A stretch of 64,000 nucleotides of DNA from Theocolax elegans (GCA_026168455.1 CM047431.1:9756943-9820942), one strand, 5' to 3'. Shown: positions 23,335-35,080, counted from the first letter of the stretch. A program made the numbers and translations. The notes: generated from the sequence alone by a model not told the origin.

Positions 23335-23492
23335 ATATATATATATGCAAAATTGTAAAATGCTGGTGTAACAAATGATTGTTTCAAAAAAGGTATAGCC
23401 TGATGAGGATGGAGGACTTCCATCGAAACGTCGCCAATTAAATAAATTAAATGGTTAGTTCACTAAAAATCGATAAAAACGCCTCCTTTTGA
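23335..23492 (+). mobile_element. PLE terminal-repeat fragment with hammerhead-like core
   Basis: Inverted copy of 21084-21262. The core is given as a separate entry. It joins directly to the family 3 MITE half at 23493. Confidence 0.6.
23391..23436 (+). ncRNA. Type I-like minimal hammerhead ribozyme motif
   Basis: CTGATGA (23400-23406), a six-pair stem GATGGA/TCCATC (23408-23413 with 23419-23424), GAAA (23425-23428), then CGTC, where GUC (23430-23432) is a cleavable triplet. The self-complementary ACGT suits the dimeric stem III known for Penelope-like elements. One unpaired G (23407) at the base of stem II and a weak stem I make activity uncertain. Confidence 0.5.
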
Positions 23493-23984
23493 TTTCTATT
23501 AATATTTCGGGCACTTTTCCCGGATATTTTGACCATAAGTGATCTTAATGATTTAGACCCACTCTGGAAATTTTTAGGCAGTTTCTGACTATAAAAAGAC
23601 ATCTTTTAGACAGTATTAGGTTACCAGAGTCCGGAGCAGAATTGCTGATTTTCACTATTTAAGGTTTAAATGGCTTACAAGAGTGTGACAGCATACATTT
23701 ATGTCTTTAAAAGTATTTTTAATGAAAAGTTCGGAAAATTTTACAAAAAAAGTCATACTTATGTTTTTAGTGAAAAATGCATCCCCTGGGAGCTAAAAAT
23801 TCATGAAAATGGGCATATAATGCAAAAAAGTGCTAAAATGTCAACTATGACTCTCTGTAACTTAAAATAATGGCCCAGAAAAAATCTGAAAAAATTCAGG
23901 CGAACTACTGGATACCTCTAAAACATATTCCCACAGTTATAGCAATATTTATTTTTTTCATCTTCGATGTCACAGAGAACCACC
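23493..23984. mobile_element. MITE family 3, right-half copy
   Basis: Matches the right arm of the family 3 element through the terminal 'cagagaaccaccc' beside (TA)n. The left half is missing and replaced by the PLE fragment. Confidence 0.8.
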
Positions 23985-24004
23985 CATATATATATATATA
24001 TATA

Positions 24005-24430
24005 TGTCGTCGACTTACAAGGAGATGTCACACCCTCTGGAAAACGGATCCTTACCAAACTCTAGGATATAATTTCTACTATAAAATCATGCAGAAAGCC
24101 GGAGTTTTAGTATCCAATGCCCATTTTTACGATAGATATAAGCAAATAATGAAAAATCTCGCCGAAAAAACCGTTGAGTTTGAACGCTTATAACTCAGAA
24201 ACAATTAAAGATGTACGTATAAACTAAATTTTCAAAGAAAGCTAAGGTCGAGTAGATACGTTTTGAAAAAAAGGAAGCTTAAATATTTTAATATGGTCAA
24301 AAGTTATGGGAGAAATAAGAAGGTGCCAAAATAATACTCTCTATTTGCTTTAAAAAATTGTGACAATACATGAATATCTTTAACTATTATATGTTTTAGT
24401 AAACAATGTCAATTTTTTTGATTGTATAAT
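24005..24430. mobile_element. Fragment of the foldback-element family
   Basis: 'ctctggaaaacggatcctta' and 'gataagcaaataatgaaaaat'-like stretches are shared with the outer ends of the 4.6-kb element at 47394-51971. One end only. Confidence 0.55.
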
Positions 24431-24435
24431 TTTAA

Positions 24436-24880
24436 GCAGGTGTAGTTTACAAATTATCTTGTATTAAATGCCCGGCTATTTATATTGAAGAAACTAAAAG
24501 CTGTCTAAAAATCGAATAAAAGAACATCAGAACAATAAATATCAAGAGGCTGTTATTACTGCACATACTTTAAATAATGTAAATCATAATTTTACGCAAG
24601 AAGTTGCAAAAATAATAGATAAAGGTATAGAAAAGTATAGTTTAAAGAGGCAAATGTACACAAACGTATAGTTTATAAACACACACCTACTTTGTTTATC
24701 TATAAACACTTGTTGATTTCGTGTCAAATGTTATACGACGAAACTCACTTGGACTGTAACATTATATTTAATATTAAGGTATAATTTTAATTTTAATTGA
24801 CAATTATTGTAAAATTTTTTTGTCCAATAAATTCAGCACTTGAAGATGGCTGCAAACCTGGCAGACGAAACGTTGTGCAC
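24436..24880 (+). pseudogene. Second PLE remnant: GIY-YIG domain and 3' end
   Basis: VVYKLSCIKCPAIYIEETK, and after a one-base frameshift NRIKEHQNN, match the GIY-YIG region of the frame at 21285-21980. The stretch ends in a hammerhead-like terminus (24836-24878), just before the piggyBac insertion at TTAA (24881). The flank resumes at 28963 with 'ataaataatttggattt'. Confidence 0.7.
24836..24878 (+). ncRNA. Degenerate hammerhead-like PLE terminus
   Basis: GCAC (24836-24839) pairs with GTGC (24875-24878) as stem I. The core reads TTGAAGA instead of CTGANGA; CTGC/GCAG forms part of stem II; GAAAC GTT follows. The layout is that of a minimal type I hammerhead with a mutated core. Confidence 0.35.
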
Positions 24881-24884
24881 TTAA

Positions 24885-25398
24885 CCCATTAAGGACCAAA
24901 TGTCCTAAATTTTCAACGAATCTTCATGCAGTTATTTTTCATATTATCTGCACCAAAAAAAATTTCCAACACATCATATCCGACGTAAAATTTGATGCTC
25001 TTTCAGAATATGGCTTTAGAATTGGTCTAAAATCACTGCTAAAAAAGTTATAATTGAATATTTGCAAAAACACGCGATTTTTTCAACTTAAAAAGATTTT
25101 TTATCCAAAATTTTTTTAAGAAATTGATTAAGATGCACATCTTTTTACAGCTAGAAACGTGTCCTCGAGTCCTAAATTTTAAGACATATGGGGTACAAAA
25201 TCGAAAATCCAACATGGCGGTTCTCAAAATGGCGTCCGAAGTGATAATTTTTTTGAAAAATTTCAGGATGCTATAACTTGAAAACTATGAGCTTTTCTGA
25301 AAAAATGCTTAGAATGAAAAGTTCTTAGAATTCATCAAGAAATACACTGGAATTTTTTCAGATTTTTTTTCATGAAATTTTGAAAATTTTTTTTTTTT
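24885..25398. repeat. piggyBac left inverted repeat
   Basis: Reverse complement of 28445-28958; in the first 70 bp I see one difference. Its inner end and the next ~100 bp (25320-25500) also contain a smaller imperfect inverted repeat around 'aattcatcaagaaatacact'. Confidence 0.85.
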
Positions 25399-25848
25399 GG
25401 ATTTTTGAAAATTTTTTAAAATTTACAAAAAATACTGGAAAAATTTTAGTGTATTTTTTGATGAATTCTATGTATTTTTTGTTCCTTCTAATTTTTTCCA
25501 AAAGTTAATAGTTTTCGAGAAAAAAATTCTAAACATTACGCATGTAAGAATATGAGTTTGACTAAAGGGTACACTGTGTAATACAGTAGACCCACTCTTT
25601 TGAAGTCACTTGACTGTGAACCGGTAAATAGTGATTTGTACTATATTTATCTTTGAGCGAATGGAATCGCGAAATCATTATCGGTTTTTCTTTATTCTTG
25701 AAAAAATTTTAATTTCATTATTTCCGAAAATAGTAAGAGTACGCACAAGTCAATTTTATTTTTTGTATTCTTGAACAGTGCTGCTCATAGGAGTTGAAAA
25801 AGATTTTCCTTTTTATCATAATTTTTTGGACATTACCGTGTACAAAAT

Positions 25849-28115
25849 ATGTCGAGCACGGCAAAAAAAAGGAAATCGTCTCAAATAAGATCAAATGTAT
25901 GTGTTGAGGAAGATGAAAATTCTCGAATAATCATTCTTCCTACTGCCGATTATTCCGGCGAGTCAGATTCGGATATTGAATCTGAAGAAGTAGGTGTCGC
26001 AGATCATGCTGCTATTACAGATTTTCAGGAGGAAAATGTATTACATGAGTACTCAGAATTATCAGGTGATGTTCCTGGTATATCTTATCGTAAAGTTTTG
26101 GATGCTTATGGTGAGAACCAAGAAAAATTGGTACCAGACCATGAGTACGAATGGGTGGATGGTGAATACGTAATCAATGATACTCCTGATAATGCTTTAT
26201 TGCTCCCTACAAATGCTCAAAATAAAATTCGCGATTCTTCTTTGGTAGATCTGTTCGTAACCGGACATTTTGCCGTATGACACTTCGCCGTCGGACCCTT
26301 CGCCGTAAACATTTCGCCGTATGAGACCTTTTGCCGTATAACATTTCGCCGTATGAGACATCTCGCCGTATAACATTTCGCCGTATGAGACACTTTGCCG
26401 TACGCGATTGGGTTATAGGGTTCTAGGGTTATTGGTTGAGCAGGGGGTTTGGGGGGTGCAGCCCCCCATTACACTTTTGTTGTTACACACATACAGTATC
26501 GGTAAATTATTTGTAATTATAACTAGACTATAATAACAAACAATTTTTCAATTTCAATGTATGATTTTGTTTACACTCAAAGTTAATCGCCTAAGTACTT
26601 GTGATTAATTGATTAGTTATCATTCGTTTTTCATAAATATTTTTTCCTACTTTACGGCGAGAAGTTCCTTACGGCAAAATATCACATACGGCAAAATTCC
26701 ATACGGCGAAATGTCCCACACGGCGAAAAGTAACACGGCGATTTGTCCGACGGCGAAGTGTCCAACGGCGAACTGTCATACGGCAAAGTGTCATGGAACC
26801 AGATCTGTTTGAACTATTTTTTTCTTTAGAGTTGAAGGAAGTTATTGTAGATGCTACTCGCGAAAATGGATATGATCTTACTATTGAAGAGCTAGATGTT
26901 TTTGTTGGTATAATAATTACATCTATGTTCAATTGCAGAAAATCCCAAAAGGATTATTGGTCCAGAATGCCACTTTTACGTTGTGAACCTATAGCTGCTG
27001 CTATGTCAAGAAATAAATATTCCACTGTCAAACAAAAAATTAGAATGTCTAAAGATAGCGATGCTAACGCAAATGACAGAGCTTGGCGTGTCCGAAAGCC
27101 ATTACAGATTTTTCGAAAGAATATAAAATGCTTTGGTTACTTTTCAACTGCTCTATCCGTTGATGAGATGATGATCAAGTTCTATGGACGAACGGTCTTG
27201 AAGCAGTACATACAAAATAAACCTGATCGTTTTGGGATAAAAATGTGGGCTTTATGTACGGTCAATGGGTTTCTCTTAGACTGCGATATCTATTGCGGAA
27301 AAGGGACGAATATTTATGCTTCAGACTCTAACCCAAAACTTAGTAAGTGTGCTTTAGGTAGCCGAGTAGTTCTTCAAATGGTTCAAAACTTGCTTCTGAC
27401 AATCACTCCAAGAAAACTGTATCAATATCATCTTACATTCGATAACTTTTTTACTTGTCCAGATTTATTGGTACATTTGAAAAATATAGGATTACGAGCT
27501 ACAGGAACTGTGAGATCAAACCGAATAAAAGCTAAAAATGAAATTGATAAAAAATCCAAGAGAGGAACGTTCGTTTCAAAATATGATAAAAACAGTGGTT
27601 TGAATTATATAACCGTTATGGACTCGAAGCCCGTTTCGGTTCTTTCAACTTGTGCTAGTGTAAGGCCTTTCGGAACGGTGAGACGATATTCTAAAGAACA
27701 AAAAAATAGAGAAACCATAGAATTTCCAAAAGCTTTCAAATTTTACAATCAATATATGGGCGGTGTTGATCTTCACGACTCGCATTGCAGTAATTTGAGA
27801 AGTCCTATAAGATCCAAAAAGTGGACGTGGGTTATTTTTATGAGACTCATTCAATCTTCGATAACGAATGCTACTGTTCTGAAGAATTTGGTAACTCAGG
27901 ACAAAAAAATAGGAACGAAAGACACAGCACTGGCTGTTGCTGAAAGCTACTTAGCAAAATCGAGTTTCGATTTGGAAAGACATAGATATGAAACAGCCCC
28001 GGGAAAAAAATATTGTATCTATAGTAAAAGTTGTGGTAAAAGGACCACAAAAAAATGTACTGAATGTAATAGTTACCAATGCTTATCTTGTTTTACAGCG
28101 AAACATAAGAAGTGA
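25849..28115 (+). pseudogene. piggyBac transposase, interrupted by a MITE
   Basis: The 5' part (25849-26255) encodes the acidic N-terminal region. The 3' part (26810-28115) has the DDE_Tnp_1_7 catalytic domain with the three aspartates in LSVDEMM, LTFDNFF and GGVDLHD. The C-terminal Cys-rich domain runs CIYSKSCGKRTTKKC, CTECNSYQC, CLSCF. Removing the 545-bp insertion and one copy of its 9-bp duplication leaves 1,713 bp, exactly 571 codons including the stop, in one frame. The insertion therefore seems the only lesion. The enzyme cuts and pastes DNA at TTAA. It sits centrally in a complete element with intact termini. Confidence 0.92.
26256..26800. mobile_element. 545-bp MITE with 9-bp target duplication, MULE-like
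   Basis: AGATCTGTT is duplicated at 26247-26255 and 26801-26809. The two ends align base for base over 16 bp before entering arrays of 'gccgtatgacatttc'-type units, inverted at the right end. A 9-bp duplication with subterminal repeats is typical of Mutator-like elements, but the superfamily is not proven. The centre includes a G/C palindrome (ggggtgcagcccccc, ~26452-26468). Confidence 0.8.
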
Positions 28116-28444
28116 TTAGTCATTCAAAAACTATGGTGAATAATCCGCGGAAAGGCAAAACTTATGTTAGCATTATCATATAAGAAAATAAGCAAACGAG
28201 AAAGAAATGACGAGAGGAGACAAATAATAATGGAAAAAATCTGAAAGGACTAAAAAACATACAAGAAATAAATAAACAAGAAAAAAAAACAAAAAAAACA
28301 GAAAAATTAAAAAAAAAACAAAACAAAACAGAAAAATGAAAAAAAAAAACCAAAACAAAAGATCCTTGTGATTCCACCTCCACGCGGTTAGGATTGGGCA
28401 ACGTTGACATTTATCAAAACGGCTAACGGAATTTACAAAATTTA
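28116..28444. other. piggyBac 3' UTR, A-rich
   Basis: Purine/A-rich sequence between the transposase stop and the right inverted repeat; the long minus-strand frames here are low-complexity. Confidence 0.6.
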
Positions 28445-28958
28445 CAAAAAAAAAATTTTCAAAATTTCATGAAAAAAAATCTGAAAAAATTCCAGTGTAT
28501 TTCTTGATGAATTCTAAGAACTTTTCATTCTAAGCATTTTTTCAGAAAAGCTCATAGTTTTCAAGTTATAGCATCCTGAAATTTTTCAAAAAAATTATCA
28601 CTTCGGACGCCATTTTGAGAACCGCCATGTTGGATTTTCGATTTTGTACCCCATATGTCTTAAAATTTAGGACTCGAGGACACGTTTCTAGCTGTAAAAA
28701 GATGTGCATCTTAATCAATTTCTTAAAAAAATTTTGGATAAAAAATCTTTTTAAGTTGAAAAAATCGCGTGTTTTTGCAAATATTCAATTATAACTTTTT
28801 TAGCAGTGATTTTAGACCAATTCTAAAGCCATATTCTGAAAGAGCATCAAATTTTACGTCGGATATGATGTGTTGGAAATTTTTTTTTGGTGCAGATAAT
28901 ATGAAAAATAACTGCATGAAGATTCGTTGAAAACTTAGGACATTTGGTCCTTAATGGG
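28445..28958. repeat. piggyBac right inverted repeat
   Basis: Complement of 24885-25398, ending 'ccttaatggg' before TTAA. Confidence 0.85.
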
Positions 28959-29045
28959 TTAAATAAATAATTTGGATTTATTTATTATTGACCTTTATCA
29001 ATCGACTATTTACTAATTTAAAAATGGAGGGTGAAAATTACAATA

Positions 29046-30338
29046 TCTATATTGTATTAAAGTTCATCCGCTCTCCGGTGTCCGGCGGTGGTGTCCGGTG
29101 TCCCGCGGCGGTGTCCGGTCTCCTGTTGTAAGAATTAAGAGTATGTATGGAGTGGAAGGGTTAATGCTGATATTTCGGGAATTTCTGAATTATTTCGGGA
29201 TATCTTCACTAAATACGGGATTTCCAGGATATTTCGGGAATTTTTGAGGTATTCCGGGATAACACCACTAATTTCGGGATTTTCTAAATAATTCGGTTAT
29301 TTCTTAGATATGCCGGGAAATCTTCACTAATTTAGGGTTTTCCTGGATGTTTCGAGATTTTCTGACGTGTTCCGGGATAACTCCACTAATTTCGTAATTT
29401 CCGTGATGTTCCGGGATTTTCTGAGGTATTCCGGAATAAATCCACCAATTTCGGCATTTCCTGGATGTTTTGAGATTTTCTGACGTATTCCGGGATAAAT
29501 TCCCTAATTTTGGGATTTTCTGATTATTCCAGATTTTCTATGTTATTTCGTGATTTTCTGTGGTATTTCGGGAATTTTTGATGTATTCCGGGATAACTCC
29601 ACTAATTTCGGGATTTTCTAAATATTTCGTTAATTTCTGAAGTATGCCGGGTTAACTTCACTAATTTTGGGATTTAGTGGATACTTCGGGAGTATCTGAG
29701 TTATTTCGGGATAACTTCACTAATTACGAGAGTTCCTGGATTTTTCGGGATAACTTCACTAATTACGGGATTTCCTCGATGTTTCGGGAATTTCTGAGGT
29801 ATACCGGGATAACTTCACAAATTTTGGGATTTCCAGCATATTTCGAGAATTTGTAAGTTATTTCGGAATACTTCACTAATTACGGGATTTCCTCGATATT
29901 TCGGGAATTCCTGGGGTATTCCTGGATATCTCCACTAATTACGGGATGCAATATTAAAAAAGTGTATAAGCACTTTTGCCAGTACTCCAATTTTTGTATA
30001 TTTTTGTACCAAATTAAATTATTATATTAGGAACATACTTATAAGTAATATTATAAGTAATTAATAATAAGTAATTGTTACTACATACATAAATAATGTT
30101 AAAATAAAGTGGTCAGAGTAATACTAACATAGGGTGAAACAGTACTGTCTGTCTAATAATTTTTAATAACTTAAATAATATATTTTAATGTAATATATAT
30201 TTGATTTGATGACACGTTTTTTTTTTATCACGTTTTTTACACATATTTTTTATCATACACTATTACAAAGATGTAAAATGCGTGAGAAAGGTGGAGAAAA
30301 AAATTAAAATATTATTTTTGATTTATTATCTATCTATA
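29046..30338 (+). mobile_element. Helitron copy A, non-autonomous, 3' truncated
   Basis: Begins A|TCTATATTGTATTAAAG, the same 5' end as copy B at 30339, and shares internal blocks with it ('agatgtaaaatgcgtgag', 'gtggtca.agtaatac'). No 3' terminus of its own: copy B starts exactly where A stops. Contains the ~59-bp minisatellite. Confidence 0.65.
29162..29946. repeat. ~59-bp minisatellite
   Basis: About 13 degenerate units built on 'cactaatttcgggattt..' and 'tattccgggataac' with a 58-60-bp period (for example 'cactaa' at 29266, 29325 and 29383). Lies inside Helitron copy A. Confidence 0.8.
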
Positions 30339-32056
30339 TCTATATTATATTAAAATTCATCTGTTCTCCCGTGTTCGGTGACGGGTGTCGGCGACCGGTA
30401 TCCCACAAATTGCAAGAATTAAACGTATGTGTGGAGTGAAAGGGTTAACGCTGAATACGACAACCACACATCATTTATCTCACATCTAATGATAAGTGCA
30501 GGAGGAGTCATGAGGGGGGGGGGGTAAAATTAGAAAATTTTTTAAATATTATATTGGGGTTATCGGTATATATGAATTAGAATATGACGACCATTCTTTT
30601 TTATTCTAAAAAAACTCAGATGAGGTTTTTCGTTAGGGTGGATAGCGATATGATAATCACTGTTCATTTATCCTTCATTTATTGCTAGATGGAGGAGGGG
30701 CAAGAGGGGGAGGGGGGGAATTAAATTAGAAATATTCCAAAAATAATTTAGGGGTTTCGGTACAGGTGAATAACAATATGACAACCACTCTTTTTTTCCT
30801 CTATTTTAAAGATGAAGGAAGGTGGGAGGAAGGGTCAACATTGAATATGACAACCAGTCTTAATTTATCCCCCATGTAATGATTGAGTGGTAGGGGCAAG
30901 AGGGGGGTTTAGTAGAAAAATTCCAAAAATATTTTATAGGATTTTTCGGTAAAAAAAAGTGGTCACAGTAATACGAACATTGACAAAAACAGTACTATTA
31001 CTCTAATAAATTTTGATAACATGTAATATATATAATTTAATGTAATACATATTTTATTTGACGATACGTTTTATTTTTTTTTATTACTTTGTTATAGATT
31101 TTTTTTACAAACATTTTTCATCATCTCCTATTTTTAAGATGTAAAATGCGTGAGGAAGGTAGTAAAAAATTTAAAATATTACTTTTCTTTCAGTTTTTTA
31201 ATGTAATACCAAATGTAATATTAAAATAACTTTTATAATTGATATTCAATTTTTATTATTGTAATTGTATAATATCATTTATATTTTTTGGTTGCAATTA
31301 CTAATATTCTTTTTTATAAAAGATTTTTGAAAATAAAACAAAATTAATAAAATGTGAAAATAAATCTTTTAGCCAGAATTTTAATCTGAAAAAAATTTAT
31401 ATAAATTCAATTATTACGTATAATTATTTGTTTGAAAGAATAATTGAATACATACGTTGCATTAGCTGAGTTTAGTAATTTTGTATGAAATTTTAAATTC
31501 TTCATCTCCTTTCCGTGAAACATCATGAAAAAGCATGAAATATATGTATAATAGTCAAAGAATAATTTCATATTCTAATTTTTGTTGTTGAAAATATTAT
31601 TCTGGTAGAAAAAGAACACATTTGTTACTAGATTGGTGTAGCTTCTTACAGGAATAGTGTGGAAATATTGTAAGTAATGATATATGTGTTACTACGTATT
31701 AAAAATAAAAATTAAAATTCCTTACTCCAGTGTAAGTTTTATCATGTCGATTATTTTTAATTTTTTTTAATTGTTTCAGTATTATGTAGAAATATGTTCA
31801 GTATCTATAAACTCTTGTGTAATGGACTAAGATTAAATAAGTATATACAATGTTGCAAATATAATACACTGTTATTTTTATTTTATTGACTAAAAAAAAT
31901 TGAATGTAACTGAATACTAGGTTAATTAATTACACATTATATTATATTTTACATTTTTATTCAATTAAATTGTAAAATTATAAATTTAAAAAAATAAGTA
32001 TATATTTAGTATAATTTCGACCGACGGAGCGTTAGCGACCGAGGAATTGTTGCTAG
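30339..32056 (+). mobile_element. Helitron copy B, non-autonomous
   Basis: 5' end A|TC at 30338/30339; 3' end 'gagcgttagcgaccgagg...' CTAG (32053-32056)|T. The 3' terminus is nearly the same as that of the autonomous-type remnant ending at 10157. 1.7 kb, no coding capacity, with G-rich patches (30517-30526, 30698-30718). Confidence 0.75.
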
Positions 32057-34050
32057 TAAAAAATGAAACTTACTATCCGATTCTACGGAATGGATGTATG
32101 AAAAATACGTTGGATTTTGCGGTAAAATTTTAGTCTAAAGAGAATTTTTCATTTTTTTTATTAAATGCAAATTTACCCAGAAAAATATTACCAATTTTCT
32201 AAAAAGATCAAGATACCTTTACCAAGATTCTTCGACTTAGTACCCAAGATACCCTAGTTTTAGCCTACTGATGATGAATTTTGTTGGTCAGACCTTTAAC
32301 TGACCTTGACCAAGTTCTGATAGCTCTAAACTGATCCCGGAGTCGGATTTAGCAAATCAAAAGAACCCAAAAGAAATTGGTTTTAGTTTAATTTTTACAA
32401 ATTTTAATTATTTGACTTTTAACTGACTTTGATCAAAGTTTAAACCAACAATGGTTTTAGTTTTTTGTCAATTTTAATGTTCTGACTTTCAAATGACCTT
32501 CAATCGGTTTCAGCTATCCTAAAAAACCCAAGATACCATAATTTTAGTCTGATTTCTATGAATTACGACGGTTTGACTTTCAAATGAGCTTGATAAGGAT
32601 CTGCTGGGGTTAAACTGATCCCGGAATCGGATTTAGCAACCTCAAAAATATATAAGTACCATGCTCATGTGTTTGGGACTTTCAATTATTTTTGTGACTC
32701 TGTATAATGTTTGATCGCCGTGAAGGAAAGAAATATAGTATTTTGTTGCTTGGTAATATAGCTATTTTGGTGTATTCCAGAATGTAATTCTTGGATACAT
32801 TTACATACACATTATTTTATTTTCGTTTGTGAAAATTAGACTAAATTAACTTCAAAGACAATACACATTTATATATTATTTTATGAATTTAGATACATTT
32901 TGTATTTTCAGTCTAATCTAACATATAATTGTTTAATGTATTTCTTTATAATTTGATTTATTCTGGTTTATTTTGATATACTTCGATGTTTTTAAATGTC
33001 TTGACAAAGAGAATCTAACTTTTGCAACTATTTTTCATTATATAAATTAAGAAGAAAGCTAAACCTTTCCTGTCCAATGGCCATTTTCTAAAAACTTACA
33101 GACTTTTGAAGGTAGATACTCACACTTTTAATCAAAAGCTCAGGTCAGGTTCAATAAAATACATCAAGTAGTTTATATGATTATTAAAATTTGAATATTT
33201 CATTAATTATAATGCAATACCTCTAACACGTTTACTCGTAAGTATTCGCGAATCATCGGAATTTTTGCCGATTTTGACTCGAATCACGTGTATATCTTAC
33301 ATTTGTATAGAAGTTTGAGAATGTTTTCAAGATATATTTGATAGACTACTATTCTTGTGAATTGCACGATGCTCTTGCTGCTATTTTTTTATTTATATAT
33401 ATGAACGGTAGTTGAAATCTGCCATAATTGTCTAAATTCCTTATTCTTCCTCAAAATGATACTCCTGGCCGATCTCAAAAGAAGATCTTCTCACGAGTCA
33501 TTGAAAAATTGAAAATATTTTCTAATTCATGTCATGTCAAAATATTATGGAATTTGTCCCGTTTTCTAGAATATGGTTTGATTTTTATGTTTATATAGAA
33601 TAATGATGAGTGTGACATACGCGGAAAAAAGATTACTTAGCATAAGCAACTAGTTGCTAAATCAGGCACATGTAACTCGAATACTTAAATTTACCAACAA
33701 AAATGGATTACGTCAACTGTTTGCTAACAATTAAAATAAGTAATCAAATTTTACATATATTAACCATATTAATGTACGCATTAAAAATAGTTACCAGGAC
33801 TATTTGATAACTTAAAATGACAATTCTATTGTAACTAAAATTAATAGTAAAATACATTTAAGATAACTACTTTAAATCGCTATATTTACCGACTTGAAAT
33901 GAAATCAACTTAAGTCGATAAATCGATCGGCCTGAAACGTTATGCAAACTATTCAAAAGAACCAGTATCAAAAACGTTCCATTTATGCCTATTAACTACG
34001 TAATGCCTGGTAGCCTTCATTGCAGTATGCTGTGACGTTTGATGTAAGAA
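32057..34050. other. Intergenic; degenerate repeat at 32280-32660
   Basis: 'aaactgatcccggagtcggatttagcaa' recurs as 'aaactgatcccggaatcggatttagcaa' ~286 bp later (32326 and 32612). Intermediate 'gactttcaaatgacctt'-type units suggest a decayed satellite. The remainder is A/T-rich with no gene seen. Confidence 0.5.
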
Positions 34051-34054
34051 AAGA

Positions 34055-34170
34055 TTTTTTCAGCACAGGCGGGCTGGTAATTTCGGCCTCCCTGTGCTGA
34101 AAAATAGTATATTTACCACGGACGGAAAGAAGTTCAACCTATTTTCCGTCCTATGTGCATAATATACTAT
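34055..34170. other. Two adjacent strong hairpins
   Basis: Hairpin 1: tttttcagcacagg (34056-34069) pairs perfectly with 34091-34104 around a 21-nt loop. Hairpin 2: atagtatatt (34104-34113) with 34161-34170, and inside it ggacggaaa (34120-34128) with 34143-34151. No known family recognised; could be a small palindromic transposon or a structured RNA. Confidence 0.6.
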
Positions 34171-34304
34171 TATGTTGATAAATATTTTTAAATAAACTGC
34201 TTAATTATCCTTTCCTTTTGTTTCTAATAAGTAGTTTTCGCAGAGAATAAATTTTATAAAAAGAAAATAACAAACCTTTAATAACAACCATAGTAGTAAG
34301 GGTA

Positions 34305-35080
34305 CCTTATAGCGCGCCGACATGGGCGTGGCCTAACAACAATGGTGTCTGGCGCGAACAATGGGAACAATGAGATTGTCTAGCGCGAACAATGGGAACA
34401 ATGGTATTGTCTAGCGCGACAATGGGGTTGTCTAGCACGTACAATGGGGTTGTCTAGCGTGGACAATGGGGTGTCTACCCCGGTGGTGACGTCACGACGG
34501 GGGCCCGCGCGTGCCAGAGAGGGAGTGAGAGGGAAAGAGGGACCTCTCTCTCTCTCTCTCTCTCTCGTACTTATGTATAGGTAGGGTGGAACGGACTCTG
34601 TGACGTCACAGCGGGCCCCGTCGGAGTACATGGGTGCGAGAGAGAGAGGTAGAGGGAGTGCGCGCGCAGTGCGTCTCTCTCGTGCTGAGGTTGCTCCGGC
34701 GTCATAGACGCCCCGATGCAGTGCGTGGGTGTGAGAGAGAGAGGTAGAGGGAGTGCGCGCGCAGTGCGTCTCTCTCTCTCGTACTGAGAGTGTTCTGACG
34801 TTACAGCGGGGCCAGAGGCCCGCGTGTGTATGTGTGAGAGAGAGCAAGAGGGGTTGCGCGCGCAGTGCGTCTCTTGCAATAAGAAGAGTGACGCATGTAA
34901 GAGAGAGAGAGAGAGAGAGCACTACTGCGCGTACCCACGCTCTCTTCCTCTACCTCTCTCTCTCTCGCACTCACGCAGAGATACTGATGATGCGCTAGGC
35001 TATTCGGACGCCGTGTTTGAATAGCTGACCCAGAGCGTCTATGTTGGTGTGTGTGTGAGAGAGAGAGAGAGAGAGTATGC
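34305..35080. repeat. GC-rich tandem repeats with (GA)n/(CT)n
   Basis: 34330-34470 repeats 'gcgaacaatggg/ttgtctag' units. 34490-34890 holds three to four ~120-bp units combining '(ga)n', 'agggagtgcgcgcgcagtgc' and 'gtctctctc'. (GA)n tracts continue at 34900-34980 and 35056-35074. The long frames here are products of the repeats. Confidence 0.7.

Larger units (their letters stand above)
24885..28958 (+). mobile_element. piggyBac transposon with ~514-bp terminal inverted repeats
   Basis: Flanked by TTAA at 24881-24884 and 28959-28962. The termini cccattaaggaccaaatgtc and its complement begin inverted repeats running to ~25398 and from ~28445, with only a few mismatches. It contains one transposase gene, interrupted by a MITE. 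Low arm divergence suggests a young insertion. Arms this long are unusual for piggyBac, whose terminal repeats are commonly 13-20 bp. Confidence 0.93.

Noticed and set aside
28162..28410. Phe-rich minus-strand frames
   Set aside because: Low-complexity poly(A)/purine tract read backwards in the piggyBac 3' UTR.
34380..35024. Long Ser/Leu/Arg-rich frames on both strands (up to 180 codons)
   Set aside because: Products of (GA)n/(CT)n repeats and GC-rich tandem units; simple-sequence composition, no domain.
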